From contig CALMWS010000280.1 in the NCBI GenBank assembly GCA_937870795.1, forward strand, positions 1-36,342: a DNA stretch of 36,342 bases. Direction: 5' to 3'. The notes beneath the pieces are model-generated. The model did not search any database. It saw only the letters and a program-made list of their open reading frames with translations, and had not been told where the DNA came from. Shown piece by piece: positions 1 through 8,474 of the stretch; position 1 is the first letter of the stretch, and each line of letters starts with the position of its first letter. The translations under genes and the position numbers were made by a program. The stretch comes from an uncultured Bacteroidota bacterium. Its GTDB lineage: Bacteria; Bacteroidota; Bacteroidia; Chitinophagales; Saprospiraceae.

Positions 1-88
1 ATTTATTCATTACTTTTTTATTTGATTTTGAACAAATGTGACAACAAATGTTTTAGATTAGGTAATAATTCACTAACAATCAATGATC

Positions 89-937
89 ATGACAAAATTT
101 CGATTTTACTTGTCCCTTATGGGATTAATGGCATTCTTCACCATGCATGCCCAGATTACTACACCTGCTGCAAGTCCATCGTGCAAGTTGGAACAAAAGG
201 TTGGATTAACGGAAATAAAAATTGACTATTCCAGACCCAGTGCCAAGGGTAGAAAAATTTTTGGTACAGATGGCGTGGTTTCTTTTGGAAATTTTTGGAG
301 AACCGGAGCTAACAACGTAACAAAAGTTTCATTTTCTGAAGATGTAACGGTGGAAGGGACCGCCGTGAAAAAAGGAGATTATGGCCTACTTACCAAACCA
401 GGTGCAGAAAGTTGGGTAGTGAATTTATACAAATACGATGGCAGCAACTGGTCAGCTTATATTGAAAAAACTCCTGATGTCTCTGTAACTGTTAAGCCTA
501 AGATGTCTGGAAATTACATTGAGACTTTTACCATGGATATTGCTAATGTAGAAACTGCCAAGGCTATATTGATGATCAGCTGGGAAAAAACCATGGTTCC
601 CGTTCAAATTGGGGTGGAGGTAGACAAAGTTGTGATGGCGAGTATTGAGAAGGTTATGGCCGGACCAAGCAGCAACGACTATTACAATGCAGCATCTTAT
701 TACCACGATTCTGGTCGCGATCTGGAACAGGCACTTGAGTGGGTACAGAAAGCCACCAAAGTACCAAGTCCAAAATTTTGGCAAGTGAGAAAAGAGTCAT
801 TGATTTTGGCTGATTTGGGCAGGTACAAGGATGCCATTGAAGCTGCTAAATTATCCAAGGAATTGGCCGCAGCGGCAGGCAACGATGAGTACGTAAAAAT
901 GAATGACCTATCCATCGCAGAGTGGATGAAAAAATAA
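89..937 (+). CDS. DUF2911 family secreted protein
   Basis: Function unknown. From ATG 89 the product is 282 residues. It opens with a signal peptide (about residues 1-22, hydrophobic core then HAQ), so it is exported. Roughly residues 25-175 match my memory of the DUF2911 family, including the early segment IDYSRPSAKGRKIFG and a later FWRTGANNVT. The last 90 residues are helical and TPR-like, as is usual in this family. An in-frame ATG at 83 is equally possible; neither has a ribosome binding site, and 89 places the basic residues directly before the hydrophobic core. The gene faces the minus-strand HhH gene and ends at a strong hairpin. It is complete, with nothing unusual in its composition. 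DUF2911 proteins are widespread in Bacteroidota without an assigned activity. Confidence 0.85.
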   Translation: MTKFRFYLSLMGLMAFFTMHAQITTPAASPSCKLEQKVGLTEIKIDYSRPSAKGRKIFGTDGVVSFGNFWRTGANNVTKVSFSEDVTVEGTAVKKGDYGLLTKPGAESWVVNLYKYDGSNWSAYIEKTPDVSVTVKPKMSGNYIETFTMDIANVETAKAILMISWEKTMVPVQIGVEVDKVVMASIEKVMAGPSSNDYYNAASYYHDSGRDLEQALEWVQKATKVPSPKFWQVRKESLILADLGRYKDAIEAAKLSKELAAAAGNDEYVKMNDLSIAEWMKK

Positions 938-944
938 TGACCAG

Positions 945-980
945 GATAGGTCCGCAAAAACGAAAATTTGCGGGCCTATC
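945..980. terminator. Bidirectional hairpin between convergent genes
   Basis: A 14-bp inverted repeat (945-958 with 967-980, one G-T wobble) closes an 8-base loop. It lies between the stop of the DUF2911 gene at 937 and the stop of the minus-strand HhH gene at 982. Short T runs flank it on both strands (TTT after it on the plus strand, ATTATTTTT further out on the minus strand), so it can serve both genes. That it terminates transcription is inferred from structure and position. Confidence 0.8.
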
Positions 981-981
981 T

Positions 982-3048
982 TTACCAACTTAGTTTAAGT
1001 TGGACTTTTATTTCTGATTTTGAGTCACCTTCTATCTCATTATCTGTATCTGCACTGATCTTATCAAGATCAGAGTATTTTGTAACTGCATATCTAAATT
1101 CCAGGGTTGCCCACCTATTTATCTGACATCTCGTATTGAAGTAAAATCTCTTGCCTGTACCTGACACAAACGGTAAGGCATATTCATACAATATATCATT
1201 TTCATAGCTGTATATTCTGGTGTTAAATCCCTGGCTTTGAAATACCATAAAGCGTGACGTAAATGAAAAGGGCGAAGCCATTGGTTTGTAAATGACATCC
1301 TGATAAAGCATAAAGCCAATTTCTGATGATTTCTGCTGCCTGTATTGATTGATTTCAGCTCTTGCTCTAATTTCCCAGCTTTTGTGCAGGTGGTGCGCCA
1401 AATGAAGCCTATATTTGATTCTTTTGATTCCCTCCAGAATTTGGGTTTTAAATGCTGCCGAAGAAGAATTGCTTTCCTTGTTTTCAATGAAAAGCTGCAG
1501 ATAGGCAGAGAATTTTCTTTTTATTGTATGTTCCAATCTTACCCCATATTCTGATCCGGCGGTTATTCCATCCACTTTGTATTTCAACCAGGTATTGTCA
1601 AAAAAGTCTGCATAAGCTGCTATTTTCCATTGGAAATGGGGTCTAAGCTCCAAGCCAAAATAAAGCCCTTGTTCTGCCTGAGACTTACTTGATTCGCCGA
1701 AAGCATTGCAGTTCAGGCATTGATATTTCTTATCATAGTTTCTGTATAGTAGGCTTACATCCATTTTCCTGTCAAGCGATAGTAAGAGGCCAAACAGATG
1801 TGCCTGGGCCCCATTTTTACTTAACGCACTTTCGCCAAAGAAAAAGATATTTCTGAATCGCCCGCTATAATCAAAGCTGGTGTTATTCGTCGTAGAACCA
1901 ACGGGTTTATAAATTTCATATACTTTATTGCCATGTGCAATGCTGTGACTAAAACCATAATTTAAATGGTAAAGACTGCATTTGAAATTTTTATACTGAT
2001 AACTCAAACAAAACCCATAATTCTTTTGCCTGGCATTGGCTTTGTATTTTATTTCTCCTTCTGTTCTGTGATATCCCGTAACCGGAAATGAACTGATCTC
2101 AAAATGGGTCGAATCTCCATTGTCATTCGACAGCACACTGTCAATAGCCTTGGATGAATATAACATATGAAGTTCAAAATTGTGTGCAACTTTAAAACTT
2201 GTGGCAATACCTCTGAAATATAAATTTTCATTAATGGAAGTATAGGGTCTAAAGACCTCTCCATTCTTCTTAATATTCATTACCATGGTGGATTTTCCTG
2301 CTCCAAAACCATTGTGTATAATGAGGCCTTGTCCAAAACTTACAGCATAATCGCCTATGATTAGATTGTTAATTCTACGCCATTTTTTAAGTTGACCATA
2401 AATAGAAACATGGTCAGCAATCTTCGTTTTTTGATTCCATACTATGGTTTCACCGGCGTCTTTTTCAGCTATAATACCAAATTTCAGATAATTGCCACTT
2501 TGCCATTTGTACCTCACAGAAGCATAATTGGGTGAACCTACAAATTTTGGTTTTCCCAATAAACTATCGACCCTATAGCCACTGGATGTTTGTAACACCC
2601 TTTTGCATTTTATGTACATAGCACCATGTCCTTCTTGTAATGCAGCCAGCGACATGGGTCGGGAAATTCCCAAATGATTTACATTTATAAAAGGTAAGAT
2701 CATGTTTACCTCTTCTGCTGATAAGGATGCTATTGATTGAAGTTCCTCCGCGCAGAGGAAAGGCCCGTAACGATGCCTGTGATTGAGAATGTCTAAAAGT
2801 TTTGCTTCCGCAAGAAAAAATAGGTTTTTTAGCTCATCAATGGAGGCTTTGTTTAAATCAAGTGGGTGGTCCCTCAATTCTTCGAGATATTCCAATTGTG
2901 GCGCGTATTCAGAGGCATCACTTTGGTTGGATTCAAACCATGATTCCAGTAAAAGTTCAACAGGTGTATTGGTCGATTGGGCAGATAAATTAATCTGAAT
3001 ACCAAAAAAGCAAACCATGCCCAGTGTGAGAGCGAGTAAAATTTTCAT
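982..3048 (-). CDS. Helix-hairpin-helix protein with predicted outer-membrane beta-barrel
   Basis: 688 residues. A signal peptide (1-23, ending LSAQ) is followed by a helix-hairpin-helix region of the ComEA type at about 62-123, with the typical phrase DLNKASIDEL and a second HhH-like unit after it. From about residue 130 to the end the protein is a series of short alternating strands rich in Tyr, Phe and Asn, ending in KVQLKLSW; a terminal aromatic strand is typical of outer-membrane barrels. Proteins of this layout are common in Bacteroidota and are usually named 'helix-hairpin-helix domain-containing protein'. HhH in secreted ComEA binds incoming DNA, so a surface DNA-binding or uptake role is possible but unproven. 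It is the last gene of the run starting at 6783, 38 bp after maf. The start ATG has no clear ribosome binding site. Confidence 0.8.
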   Translation of the reverse strand: MKILLALTLGMVCFFGIQINLSAQSTNTPVELLLESWFESNQSDASEYAPQLEYLEELRDHPLDLNKASIDELKNLFFLAEAKLLDILNHRHRYGPFLCAEELQSIASLSAEEVNMILPFINVNHLGISRPMSLAALQEGHGAMYIKCKRVLQTSSGYRVDSLLGKPKFVGSPNYASVRYKWQSGNYLKFGIIAEKDAGETIVWNQKTKIADHVSIYGQLKKWRRINNLIIGDYAVSFGQGLIIHNGFGAGKSTMVMNIKKNGEVFRPYTSINENLYFRGIATSFKVAHNFELHMLYSSKAIDSVLSNDNGDSTHFEISSFPVTGYHRTEGEIKYKANARQKNYGFCLSYQYKNFKCSLYHLNYGFSHSIAHGNKVYEIYKPVGSTTNNTSFDYSGRFRNIFFFGESALSKNGAQAHLFGLLLSLDRKMDVSLLYRNYDKKYQCLNCNAFGESSKSQAEQGLYFGLELRPHFQWKIAAYADFFDNTWLKYKVDGITAGSEYGVRLEHTIKRKFSAYLQLFIENKESNSSSAAFKTQILEGIKRIKYRLHLAHHLHKSWEIRARAEINQYRQQKSSEIGFMLYQDVIYKPMASPFSFTSRFMVFQSQGFNTRIYSYENDILYEYALPFVSGTGKRFYFNTRCQINRWATLEFRYAVTKYSDLDKISADTDNEIEGDSKSEIKVQLKLSW

Positions 3049-3086
3049 AAGTCATAGCGTTAATTCAATTGCAATTTACAGGAAAA

Positions 3087-3668
3087 TCAGATAACGTGCC
3101 AGTTTTTTATATGTTCGTAAAGTTTTGCCATAGGCAAACCCATTATATTGGAAAAGGTGCCATCTATCCATTCTACCTTGCACAGACCAATCCAATCCTG
3201 GATGCCATAAGCACCCGCTTTATCAAAAGGTTTACATGTTTCAAGATAATAATGAATTTCATCTAAGTCTAACTTAGCAAAACGAATGTCGGATCTTTCT
3301 GTAAAAGATTTTGTTCGATGTAGATCTGCAATACAAACGCCAGTGTAAACCTGATGCACATTTCCTGACAGTCGACTCAGAATTTCAACAGCATGCTCGT
3401 AAGATTCAGGTTTTCCATATACAATGCCATCCAATACTACTATAGAATCTGCAGTTATAATCAGCTTGTCTTCGGTGCATAATGACAAACAGGGTTGTGC
3501 TTTTTTAATAGCCAGGTATTCGGCTATTTCATCTTCCTTTAAATTATCCGGATAATCCTCTTCAACGTCAAAACTGACGACATCCACATGGAAACCGGCT
3601 TGCTCTAAAATGTGTTTTCTTCTGGGTGATTTAGAACCCAATATTAACTTTTTATTCAATAATTCCAT
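3087..3668 (-). CDS. maf: Maf family nucleoside triphosphate pyrophosphatase
   Basis: 193 residues from ATG 3668; an upstream in-frame TTG at 3677 is less likely. Maf proteins are cytoplasmic house-cleaning enzymes that hydrolyse non-canonical or excess nucleoside triphosphates to monophosphates and pyrophosphate. The N-terminal substrate loop reads LILGSKSPRRKHIL, the family signature S-x-SPRR. The central motif is ITADSIVVLDG followed by YGKP, and the C-terminal half carries AGAYGIQ, all in family order. The length is normal (about 190-200). The gene overlaps the end of the upstream UbiA gene by 17 bp, which implies translational coupling. The subclass (dTTP/UTP or m7GTP specific) cannot be settled from what I see. 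I know the maf/UbiA neighbourhood from other Bacteroidota. Confidence 0.93.
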   Translation of the reverse strand: MELLNKKLILGSKSPRRKHILEQAGFHVDVVSFDVEEDYPDNLKEDEIAEYLAIKKAQPCLSLCTEDKLIITADSIVVLDGIVYGKPESYEHAVEILSRLSGNVHQVYTGVCIADLHRTKSFTERSDIRFAKLDLDEIHYYLETCKPFDKAGAYGIQDWIGLCKVEWIDGTFSNIMGLPMAKLYEHIKNWHVI

Positions 3669-4566
3669 GGGGTACAAACAAGGGGCTAAACATTAACAAA
3701 TAAATTAAACCAAGTAGCAGGATCAATTTCAAAGCATTGGCACTCTTATGGTAAGCATCACGATCTCTGCTCTTTTGTATTTGTATTGCCACTTTAACTA
3801 TAGGGGCAATAACAAAAACTATTGAAAAAATTTTCTGGTGGAAGGAATGAGGGAACCAAACATTAAAAATTACTAAACTTAGGATTGTTATTCCAAGGCA
3901 AACCGCGATAAGATTTTTTACAAAATCAATGCCTTGCATAATGGGCAATGAAAAAGAATTTATAAGCATGTCACCTTCCATATCTTCAATGTCTTTGACC
4001 CATTCCCTGACCAGATTGATGACAAAAGAAAACCAGGAAAAGCCTGAAAACAATACGAGTACTTTATGGTATTCAACAGAAAGCAAATATCTTCTTTCTG
4101 CAATAACCAGAATTATACACACAAATGCTGTCATGCCAGCTACGACCAGATTGCCGCTGAGGCCTGCTTTTTTTAGTCTAAATGCATACCACCATAAAAT
4201 AAAACAGGCTCCAGGGTAGAGGGTTAATAGCGGTAAATTTTCGGTTGCCCATGCCAGGTAAGCGGCAATCAACAAACCCGATACTAATAGAAAAAAATAG
4301 TAGAACCAAGATGCGTGTACCGTCAGCTGCTGGCCTACCCAGGTTTTATGGGGTTTATTGATGATGTCGGCTTTGTAATCGTAGATATCATTGATTAGGT
4401 AGCCACCTGCTGCTATGGTAAGGGTGCATAGTACGAGTAAAAAAAACTGCAAAGGGGAAAGTGAAGCTTTTTCAATGTTTGGTAAATAGATGCAATAATG
4501 CAAGATAAGTTGCGTAAATGCAATTAAAAATAGATTTAGGGGTCTGATGACCTTGAGATACGCCAT
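3652..4566 (-). CDS. UbiA family prenyltransferase (GGGP geranylgeranyltransferase-like)
   Basis: 304 residues from ATG 4566; a GTG codon directly upstream extends the frame by one residue. It is an integral membrane protein with about eight or nine hydrophobic segments. The first Asp-rich motif is NDIYDYKAD (N59, D60, D63, D67) and the second is DIEDMEGD near residue 190; these bind Mg2+ and the prenyl diphosphate. Bacteroidota relatives next to maf are usually annotated as geranylgeranylglycerol-phosphate geranylgeranyltransferase, an archaeal-type ether lipid enzyme. A quinone-type acceptor cannot be excluded. The gene starts 16 bp after leucyl aminopeptidase and overlaps maf by 17 bp. The UbiA family call is firm; the substrate is not. 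Confidence 0.85.
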   Translation of the reverse strand: MAYLKVIRPLNLFLIAFTQLILHYCIYLPNIEKASLSPLQFFLLVLCTLTIAAGGYLINDIYDYKADIINKPHKTWVGQQLTVHASWFYYFFLLVSGLLIAAYLAWATENLPLLTLYPGACFILWWYAFRLKKAGLSGNLVVAGMTAFVCIILVIAERRYLLSVEYHKVLVLFSGFSWFSFVINLVREWVKDIEDMEGDMLINSFSLPIMQGIDFVKNLIAVCLGITILSLVIFNVWFPHSFHQKIFSIVFVIAPIVKVAIQIQKSRDRDAYHKSANALKLILLLGLIYLLMFSPLFVPHGIIE

Positions 4567-4582
4567 CACTTTACAAAATGGA

Positions 4583-6007
4583 TTATTGACATTTAGTTTG
4601 TAACCAATGGGTTAGTAGCCTTACGCCATAGCCTGTAGCGGTCCTTGATTTGTAAAATTCAGAATCGGTAAAACTCACACCGGCGATGTCAAGGTGTACC
4701 CATGACTTGTGGTCTTCGGTAAACGCTTCTAAAAATTTGGCGGCAGTTATTGCACCGGCAATGGGGACACTGCTCAAGTTTTTGATGTCAGCAATGTCAC
4801 TTGCCATTAGGTTTTTATAGTCATCCCAAAGGGGTAATCTCCAAACTTTTTCTCCGGTGAGGCAGCCTGCCTGGTAAAGTTCGGAAGCCAATTCATCATT
4901 TTGAGTAAACATACCTGCTGCGGTATAGCCCAAAGTGGCCACGCAACTGCCAGTCAATGTTGCCAGATCAACGATGCATTGCGGTTGATAATTTTTGACC
5001 ATATATGATAGCCCATCTGCCAATACCAATCTGCCCTCTGCATCTGTATCAATGATTTCGATGGATTTGCCGCTATAACTTCCTATTACATCTCCCGGTT
5101 TATAGGCTCTTGAACCAATGGCGTTTTCAGCTGCAGGAATTATACCAATCAGATGAACAGGCAAAGACAATCTGCTGGCAGCTTCAATAGAACCTATAAC
5201 AGCGGCTGCTCCACCCATATCACTTTTCATTAAATGCATGTTGTTGGAACTTTTGAGCGAAATACCCCCGGTGTCGAAAGTAATTCCTTTGCCAATCAAT
5301 CCAATTTTGTGTTGAATTTTCCCCGCAGGTTTGTATTCAATTATTATAAAAGCAGCTTCTCTTTCACTTCCTTTGCCTACTTCGTATAATGCTTTTAAAC
5401 CCGTTTTTAACAAGGCATTGCCTTTCACCACTTTTACACCAAAACCGAGTTTTGACCCTAATTTTTTAGTAAAATCTGCGAGATAAGAAGGGTCTTTGAT
5501 ATTAGATGGTAAATTGACAAGATCCATGGCAGTCTGGCTCCCGGCAGCAATGGCTGAAGCAGTGGCATATGCTTTTTTTGCAAATTTTTGGGGTGCATAA
5601 ATTTCTATGTCCCTACCAGAAATACCATTAGCATCCTTTTTATAGTGTTTTAGAGTGTAGCCGGCATGGATAATACCAATCATGCAAAGTCTGAGCTGAT
5701 CTTCGTTGAATTGCTCAGCGTTGACTACAATCTTTTCCGGGATGCGATTGATCTGGTTGACAAGTTTTCGAAAGGGGTTTATCAATTGTTCTGCCCCATT
5801 CCTTTTTCCCAAACCCAAAAGCCATCGTTTCTTATGATTGGTGGCATGCTGAGTTGTGTATATTTCACCCAACTCGGCTTTAAACTCTGAAGGCCTTGAA
5901 AAACCGGTGCAATTTTTATAATCAAAGATGTCAACATCATTTTCAAATATGGGCATTATCAAATGATGGTTGAGGGCTAATTTTTGTGTTAAACTAATTT
6001 TCTGCAT
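4583..6007 (-). CDS. pepA: Leucyl aminopeptidase (M17 family)
   Basis: 474 residues from ATG 6007, which lies 5 bp after the upstream stop; an in-frame TTG at 6031 would overlap that gene and is less likely. M17 enzymes are cytosolic hexameric two-metal aminopeptidases that remove N-terminal residues in peptide turnover. The catalytic half is intact: GKGITFDTGGISLK supplies a Lys and an Asp ligand, LMKSDMGGAAAV another Asp, and DTDAEGRLVLAD the signature Asp, Glu and Arg. The signature begins with Asp where many members have Asn; this position is not a metal ligand, and I recall Asp in other Bacteroidota. The N-terminal half is divergent, as usual. It is the second gene of the run led by the hydrolase. 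Confidence 0.92.
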   Translation of the reverse strand: MQKISLTQKLALNHHLIMPIFENDVDIFDYKNCTGFSRPSEFKAELGEIYTTQHATNHKKRWLLGLGKRNGAEQLINPFRKLVNQINRIPEKIVVNAEQFNEDQLRLCMIGIIHAGYTLKHYKKDANGISGRDIEIYAPQKFAKKAYATASAIAAGSQTAMDLVNLPSNIKDPSYLADFTKKLGSKLGFGVKVVKGNALLKTGLKALYEVGKGSEREAAFIIIEYKPAGKIQHKIGLIGKGITFDTGGISLKSSNNMHLMKSDMGGAAAVIGSIEAASRLSLPVHLIGIIPAAENAIGSRAYKPGDVIGSYSGKSIEIIDTDAEGRLVLADGLSYMVKNYQPQCIVDLATLTGSCVATLGYTAAGMFTQNDELASELYQAGCLTGEKVWRLPLWDDYKNLMASDIADIKNLSSVPIAGAITAAKFLEAFTEDHKSWVHLDIAGVSFTDSEFYKSRTATGYGVRLLTHWLQTKCQ

Positions 6008-6012
6008 TGATT

Positions 6013-6783
6013 TCAATTTGAATATAACCAACTAAGGGCTTTTGGGAATTCCTGTCCCCAGAAATATTCCTGATGGGTGCCCTCAGGGTTATGACTTTCC
6101 ATAATGTCGATTTGGCCGGTTTTTTGTTCTCTGTTTTTTAATATAGCTCCTAAAAAATCCATTGAAGGCTTTAGTGAATGGCTTTCTTGTCCTCCGGAAT
6201 ACAGATAAATTTTGGTAAAGCCACTTGGATTGAAATGGGTAGCTTGTTTGAATACCTGTTCTGAAATCCATATACTTGGACTAAAAATCATCATATTACC
6301 AAAAACATGGTTGTGGTGAAACCCCGCATAAAGGCTAATAAGTCCACCCATGCTGCTCCCTCCAATTCCAGTAAATTCCCGGTCAGTTTTTACCCTGAAA
6401 TTTTTATCCACATGTGGTTTTAGATCCTCCATCATAAATTGAAGGTACTGTTCTCCTTTTTTTTCTGTGAATTTGGGGTTGTCATAAGGCAGATATTCAG
6501 CTATTCTTTCCTTTCCCCCATGGTCAATGGCAATCACTATGACCTCAATACCTTTTTCTGCAAGCATTGCCAATTGTTTGTCGACTCCCCAATTGCCAAA
6601 AGGAGCATGATCGTCAAATAAATTTTGGCCATCGTGCAGGTACAAAACAGGATAGGTTTTGCCACTTGTATGATAATCATATGGCAATAAGGCAGCCACC
6701 CTTCTTCTTCGGTTGAGATGTGGGATTAGATAATCCTCATCTATGATAGAAATGATGGGTTTCTTTAAACTTGGTGGGTTCAT
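6013..6783 (-). CDS. Alpha/beta hydrolase, putative esterase (esterase D type)
   Basis: 256 residues, no signal peptide, so cytoplasmic. The fold reads as the Pfam 'putative esterase' group: strand and oxyanion region PVLYLHDGQNLFDD at 45-58, nucleophile elbow GGSSMGG with Ser144, an acidic residue after the strand KIYLYSGGQESH, and a C-terminal His in the segment ESHNPEGTHQEYFW. The fold is also found in enterobactin and trilactone esterases and in carbohydrate esterases; nothing here fixes the substrate. The catalytic triad appears complete. It is the first gene of the minus-strand run, 5 bp before the aminopeptidase. A promoter box ends 4 bp before its ATG, so the transcript may have no leader. 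Confidence 0.8.
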   Translation of the reverse strand: MNPPSLKKPIISIIDEDYLIPHLNRRRRVAALLPYDYHTSGKTYPVLYLHDGQNLFDDHAPFGNWGVDKQLAMLAEKGIEVIVIAIDHGGKERIAEYLPYDNPKFTEKKGEQYLQFMMEDLKPHVDKNFRVKTDREFTGIGGSSMGGLISLYAGFHHNHVFGNMMIFSPSIWISEQVFKQATHFNPSGFTKIYLYSGGQESHSLKPSMDFLGAILKNREQKTGQIDIMESHNPEGTHQEYFWGQEFPKALSWLYSN

Positions 6784-6787
6784 CTAT

Positions 6788-6816
6788 CAAAGATAACAAT
6801 AATGTATTTTTAACAA
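6788..6816 (-). promoter_or_regulatory. Bacteroidota-type promoter, possibly leaderless
   Basis: On the minus strand TATCTTTG (6795-6788) matches the TAnnTTTG -7 consensus exactly, with a TTG (6816-6814) 18 bp upstream as a -33 element. Only the four bases ATAG separate the box from the ATG of the hydrolase gene at 6783. The usual spacing from this box to the first transcribed base would put the start at or near the A of the ATG. Confidence 0.6.
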
Positions 6817-6974
6817 GGCCTCAACCACCTTTTTGCAAGGATTATTGCATAAGAAAAATCACGAAGTAAAAGTTAAAAATTTGATAAATAGCTGATATTC
6901 AATATTTAAGACATGTTAACTGTTGTTTGAGACTAATTATATTGTTGTTAACACCCCGAGTAAAGTCAATTGCT

Positions 6975-6982
6975 TATTTTTG
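6975..6982 (+). promoter_or_regulatory. -7 promoter box before the DoxX-like gene
   Basis: TATTTTTG matches the Bacteroidota -7 consensus TAnnTTTG and lies 19 bp before the ATG at 7002. No well-spaced TTG -33 element is seen; the nearest, at 6945-6947, is 27 bp away. The short AT-rich leader that follows is normal for the phylum. Confidence 0.5.
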
Positions 6983-7001
6983 CATCATAAAAATTAATAA
7001 T

Positions 7002-8474
7002 ATGAACATTACCACGCTGGTTTTAAACATAGGTATTGTAGCTGCTCTTTTTTCGCTACTTATCATTTTTGTGCTAAAAAAGCAAAAATCCTATTTAATG
7101 ACTTATCTACAGTCATTTTGCGGCGTCCTGTTTGTGTTTTCGGGATGGGTCAAAGCCATTGACCCGATGGGTACAGCCTTTAAAATGGAGCAGTATTTTG
7201 GTGAGTTTGAATCTGCATTTTCGGAGACATGGATGTCTTTCATAGCACCAGTTTTTCCTGCACTATCCAGTGTTTCGATCTGGTTTTCTGTGGCCATGAT
7301 TGTTTTTGAAATTGCCCTTGGCATTGCTCTTTTTATAGGGTACAAACCCAAACTCTCTGCCTGGCTGTTTCTAGCACTGGTTGTGTTTTTTACGATTCTT
7401 ACAGGTTTTACCTATCTCACAGGTTATGTTCCCGGAGGGGTTAATTTCTTTGACTTTGGCAATTGGGGAGCTTATAAAGCATCCAATATGAAGGTAACAG
7501 ACTGTGGCTGTTTCGGAGACTTTATCAAACTGGAACCTAAAATTTCATTTTTTAAAGACATAGCGTTGTTGTTTCCTTCTGTCTATTTTGTTTTGAAGCA
7601 CCCACAAATGCATAGTTTCTTTACAGATAAGAAGGCTGGATGGTTGATGGCTGGATCAACTGCTGTCCTAATTTTGTATTGCATGTATAATTTTATTTGG
7701 AATGAACCGCACATTGATTTTCGTCCATTTAAAAATGGTGCAAACATAGCTGCGATAAGGGCACAAGAGGACAAAGCTCAGGCAGAAGTTAAAATTGTTG
7801 CTTTTTCCATTAAAGATAAAAAATCGGGTAAGATTACAGAAGTAGGATTTGATGAATACATGAAAAATGCCGAGAAATACGGGGATGATGCCAATTTTGA
7901 AGTGCTGGAGCAAATTAAAACAGAAGCATCCATCCCGCGAACAAAGGTATCGGAATTTGAAATCACGGATTTTGATGGGGTAGATTTTACTGATAAGTAC
8001 CTTGCCAATGCAAAGTATCATTTTATGGTAATTTCTCCCAAAGTAAAATTCAGCACTGAATCTGTAAAAGCAACTGTGCAGGATTCCATATTTATGATAG
8101 ACAGCAGTGATGTGCAGAAACCTGTGAAGAAGTTTTTGAAAATGATGAATAAAGAAATATCAAAAACCAATTTTATATGGCCGACTGGATTTATAGCCGA
8201 CCTCAAATCCATGAAACCTATTTTGGATGAGGCCATGTCAAAAGGACAAGAAGTATCAATAGTCATTGGAGGTATTTCAAAAGAAGCCGCTGCTGACCTT
8301 GCCGAAGAAACGGGTATAAAAGCCGAGTACCTGACAGCCGATGATATCTTACTAAAAACCATAATCAGGTCCAATCCTGGCTTAGTATTGTGGAAGGATG
8401 GTGTTATTTTGCAAAAATGGCACAAGAAGCAGTTACCCGTTTATGCCCAAATAGCATCCACGTTTATAAAATAG
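7002..8474 (+). CDS. DoxX/MauE-like membrane protein (BT_3928 type)
   Basis: 490 residues from ATG 7002. The frame is open upstream to 6927, but the promoter box lies inside that extension and the extra residues look random. The N-terminal half has about four to five membrane segments of the DoxX/MauE type (5-25, 35-52 and between about 85 and 200), including GVLFVFSGWVKAIDP. Before the last DoxX helix sits TDCGCFGDF with Cys168 and Cys170, a motif shared with MauE-like proteins and suggestive of redox chemistry. A further helix near 210-230 precedes a soluble C-terminal domain of about 250 residues. Bacteroidota proteins of this build are called BT_3928 family and have no known function. The serine dehydratase gene follows with no gap, so co-transcription is likely. 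Confidence 0.8.
   Translation: MNITTLVLNIGIVAALFSLLIIFVLKKQKSYLMTYLQSFCGVLFVFSGWVKAIDPMGTAFKMEQYFGEFESAFSETWMSFIAPVFPALSSVSIWFSVAMIVFEIALGIALFIGYKPKLSAWLFLALVVFFTILTGFTYLTGYVPGGVNFFDFGNWGAYKASNMKVTDCGCFGDFIKLEPKISFFKDIALLFPSVYFVLKHPQMHSFFTDKKAGWLMAGSTAVLILYCMYNFIWNEPHIDFRPFKNGANIAAIRAQEDKAQAEVKIVAFSIKDKKSGKITEVGFDEYMKNAEKYGDDANFEVLEQIKTEASIPRTKVSEFEITDFDGVDFTDKYLANAKYHFMVISPKVKFSTESVKATVQDSIFMIDSSDVQKPVKKFLKMMNKEISKTNFIWPTGFIADLKSMKPILDEAMSKGQEVSIVIGGISKEAAADLAEETGIKAEYLTADDILLKTIIRSNPGLVLWKDGVILQKWHKKQLPVYAQIASTFIK

Noticed and set aside
4583..6007. Aminopeptidase signature DTDAEGRL instead of NTDAEGRL as a damaged active site
   Set aside because: The metal-binding Asp and Glu and the Arg are intact. 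The changed residue is not a ligand, and I recall Asp at this place in other Bacteroidota enzymes.
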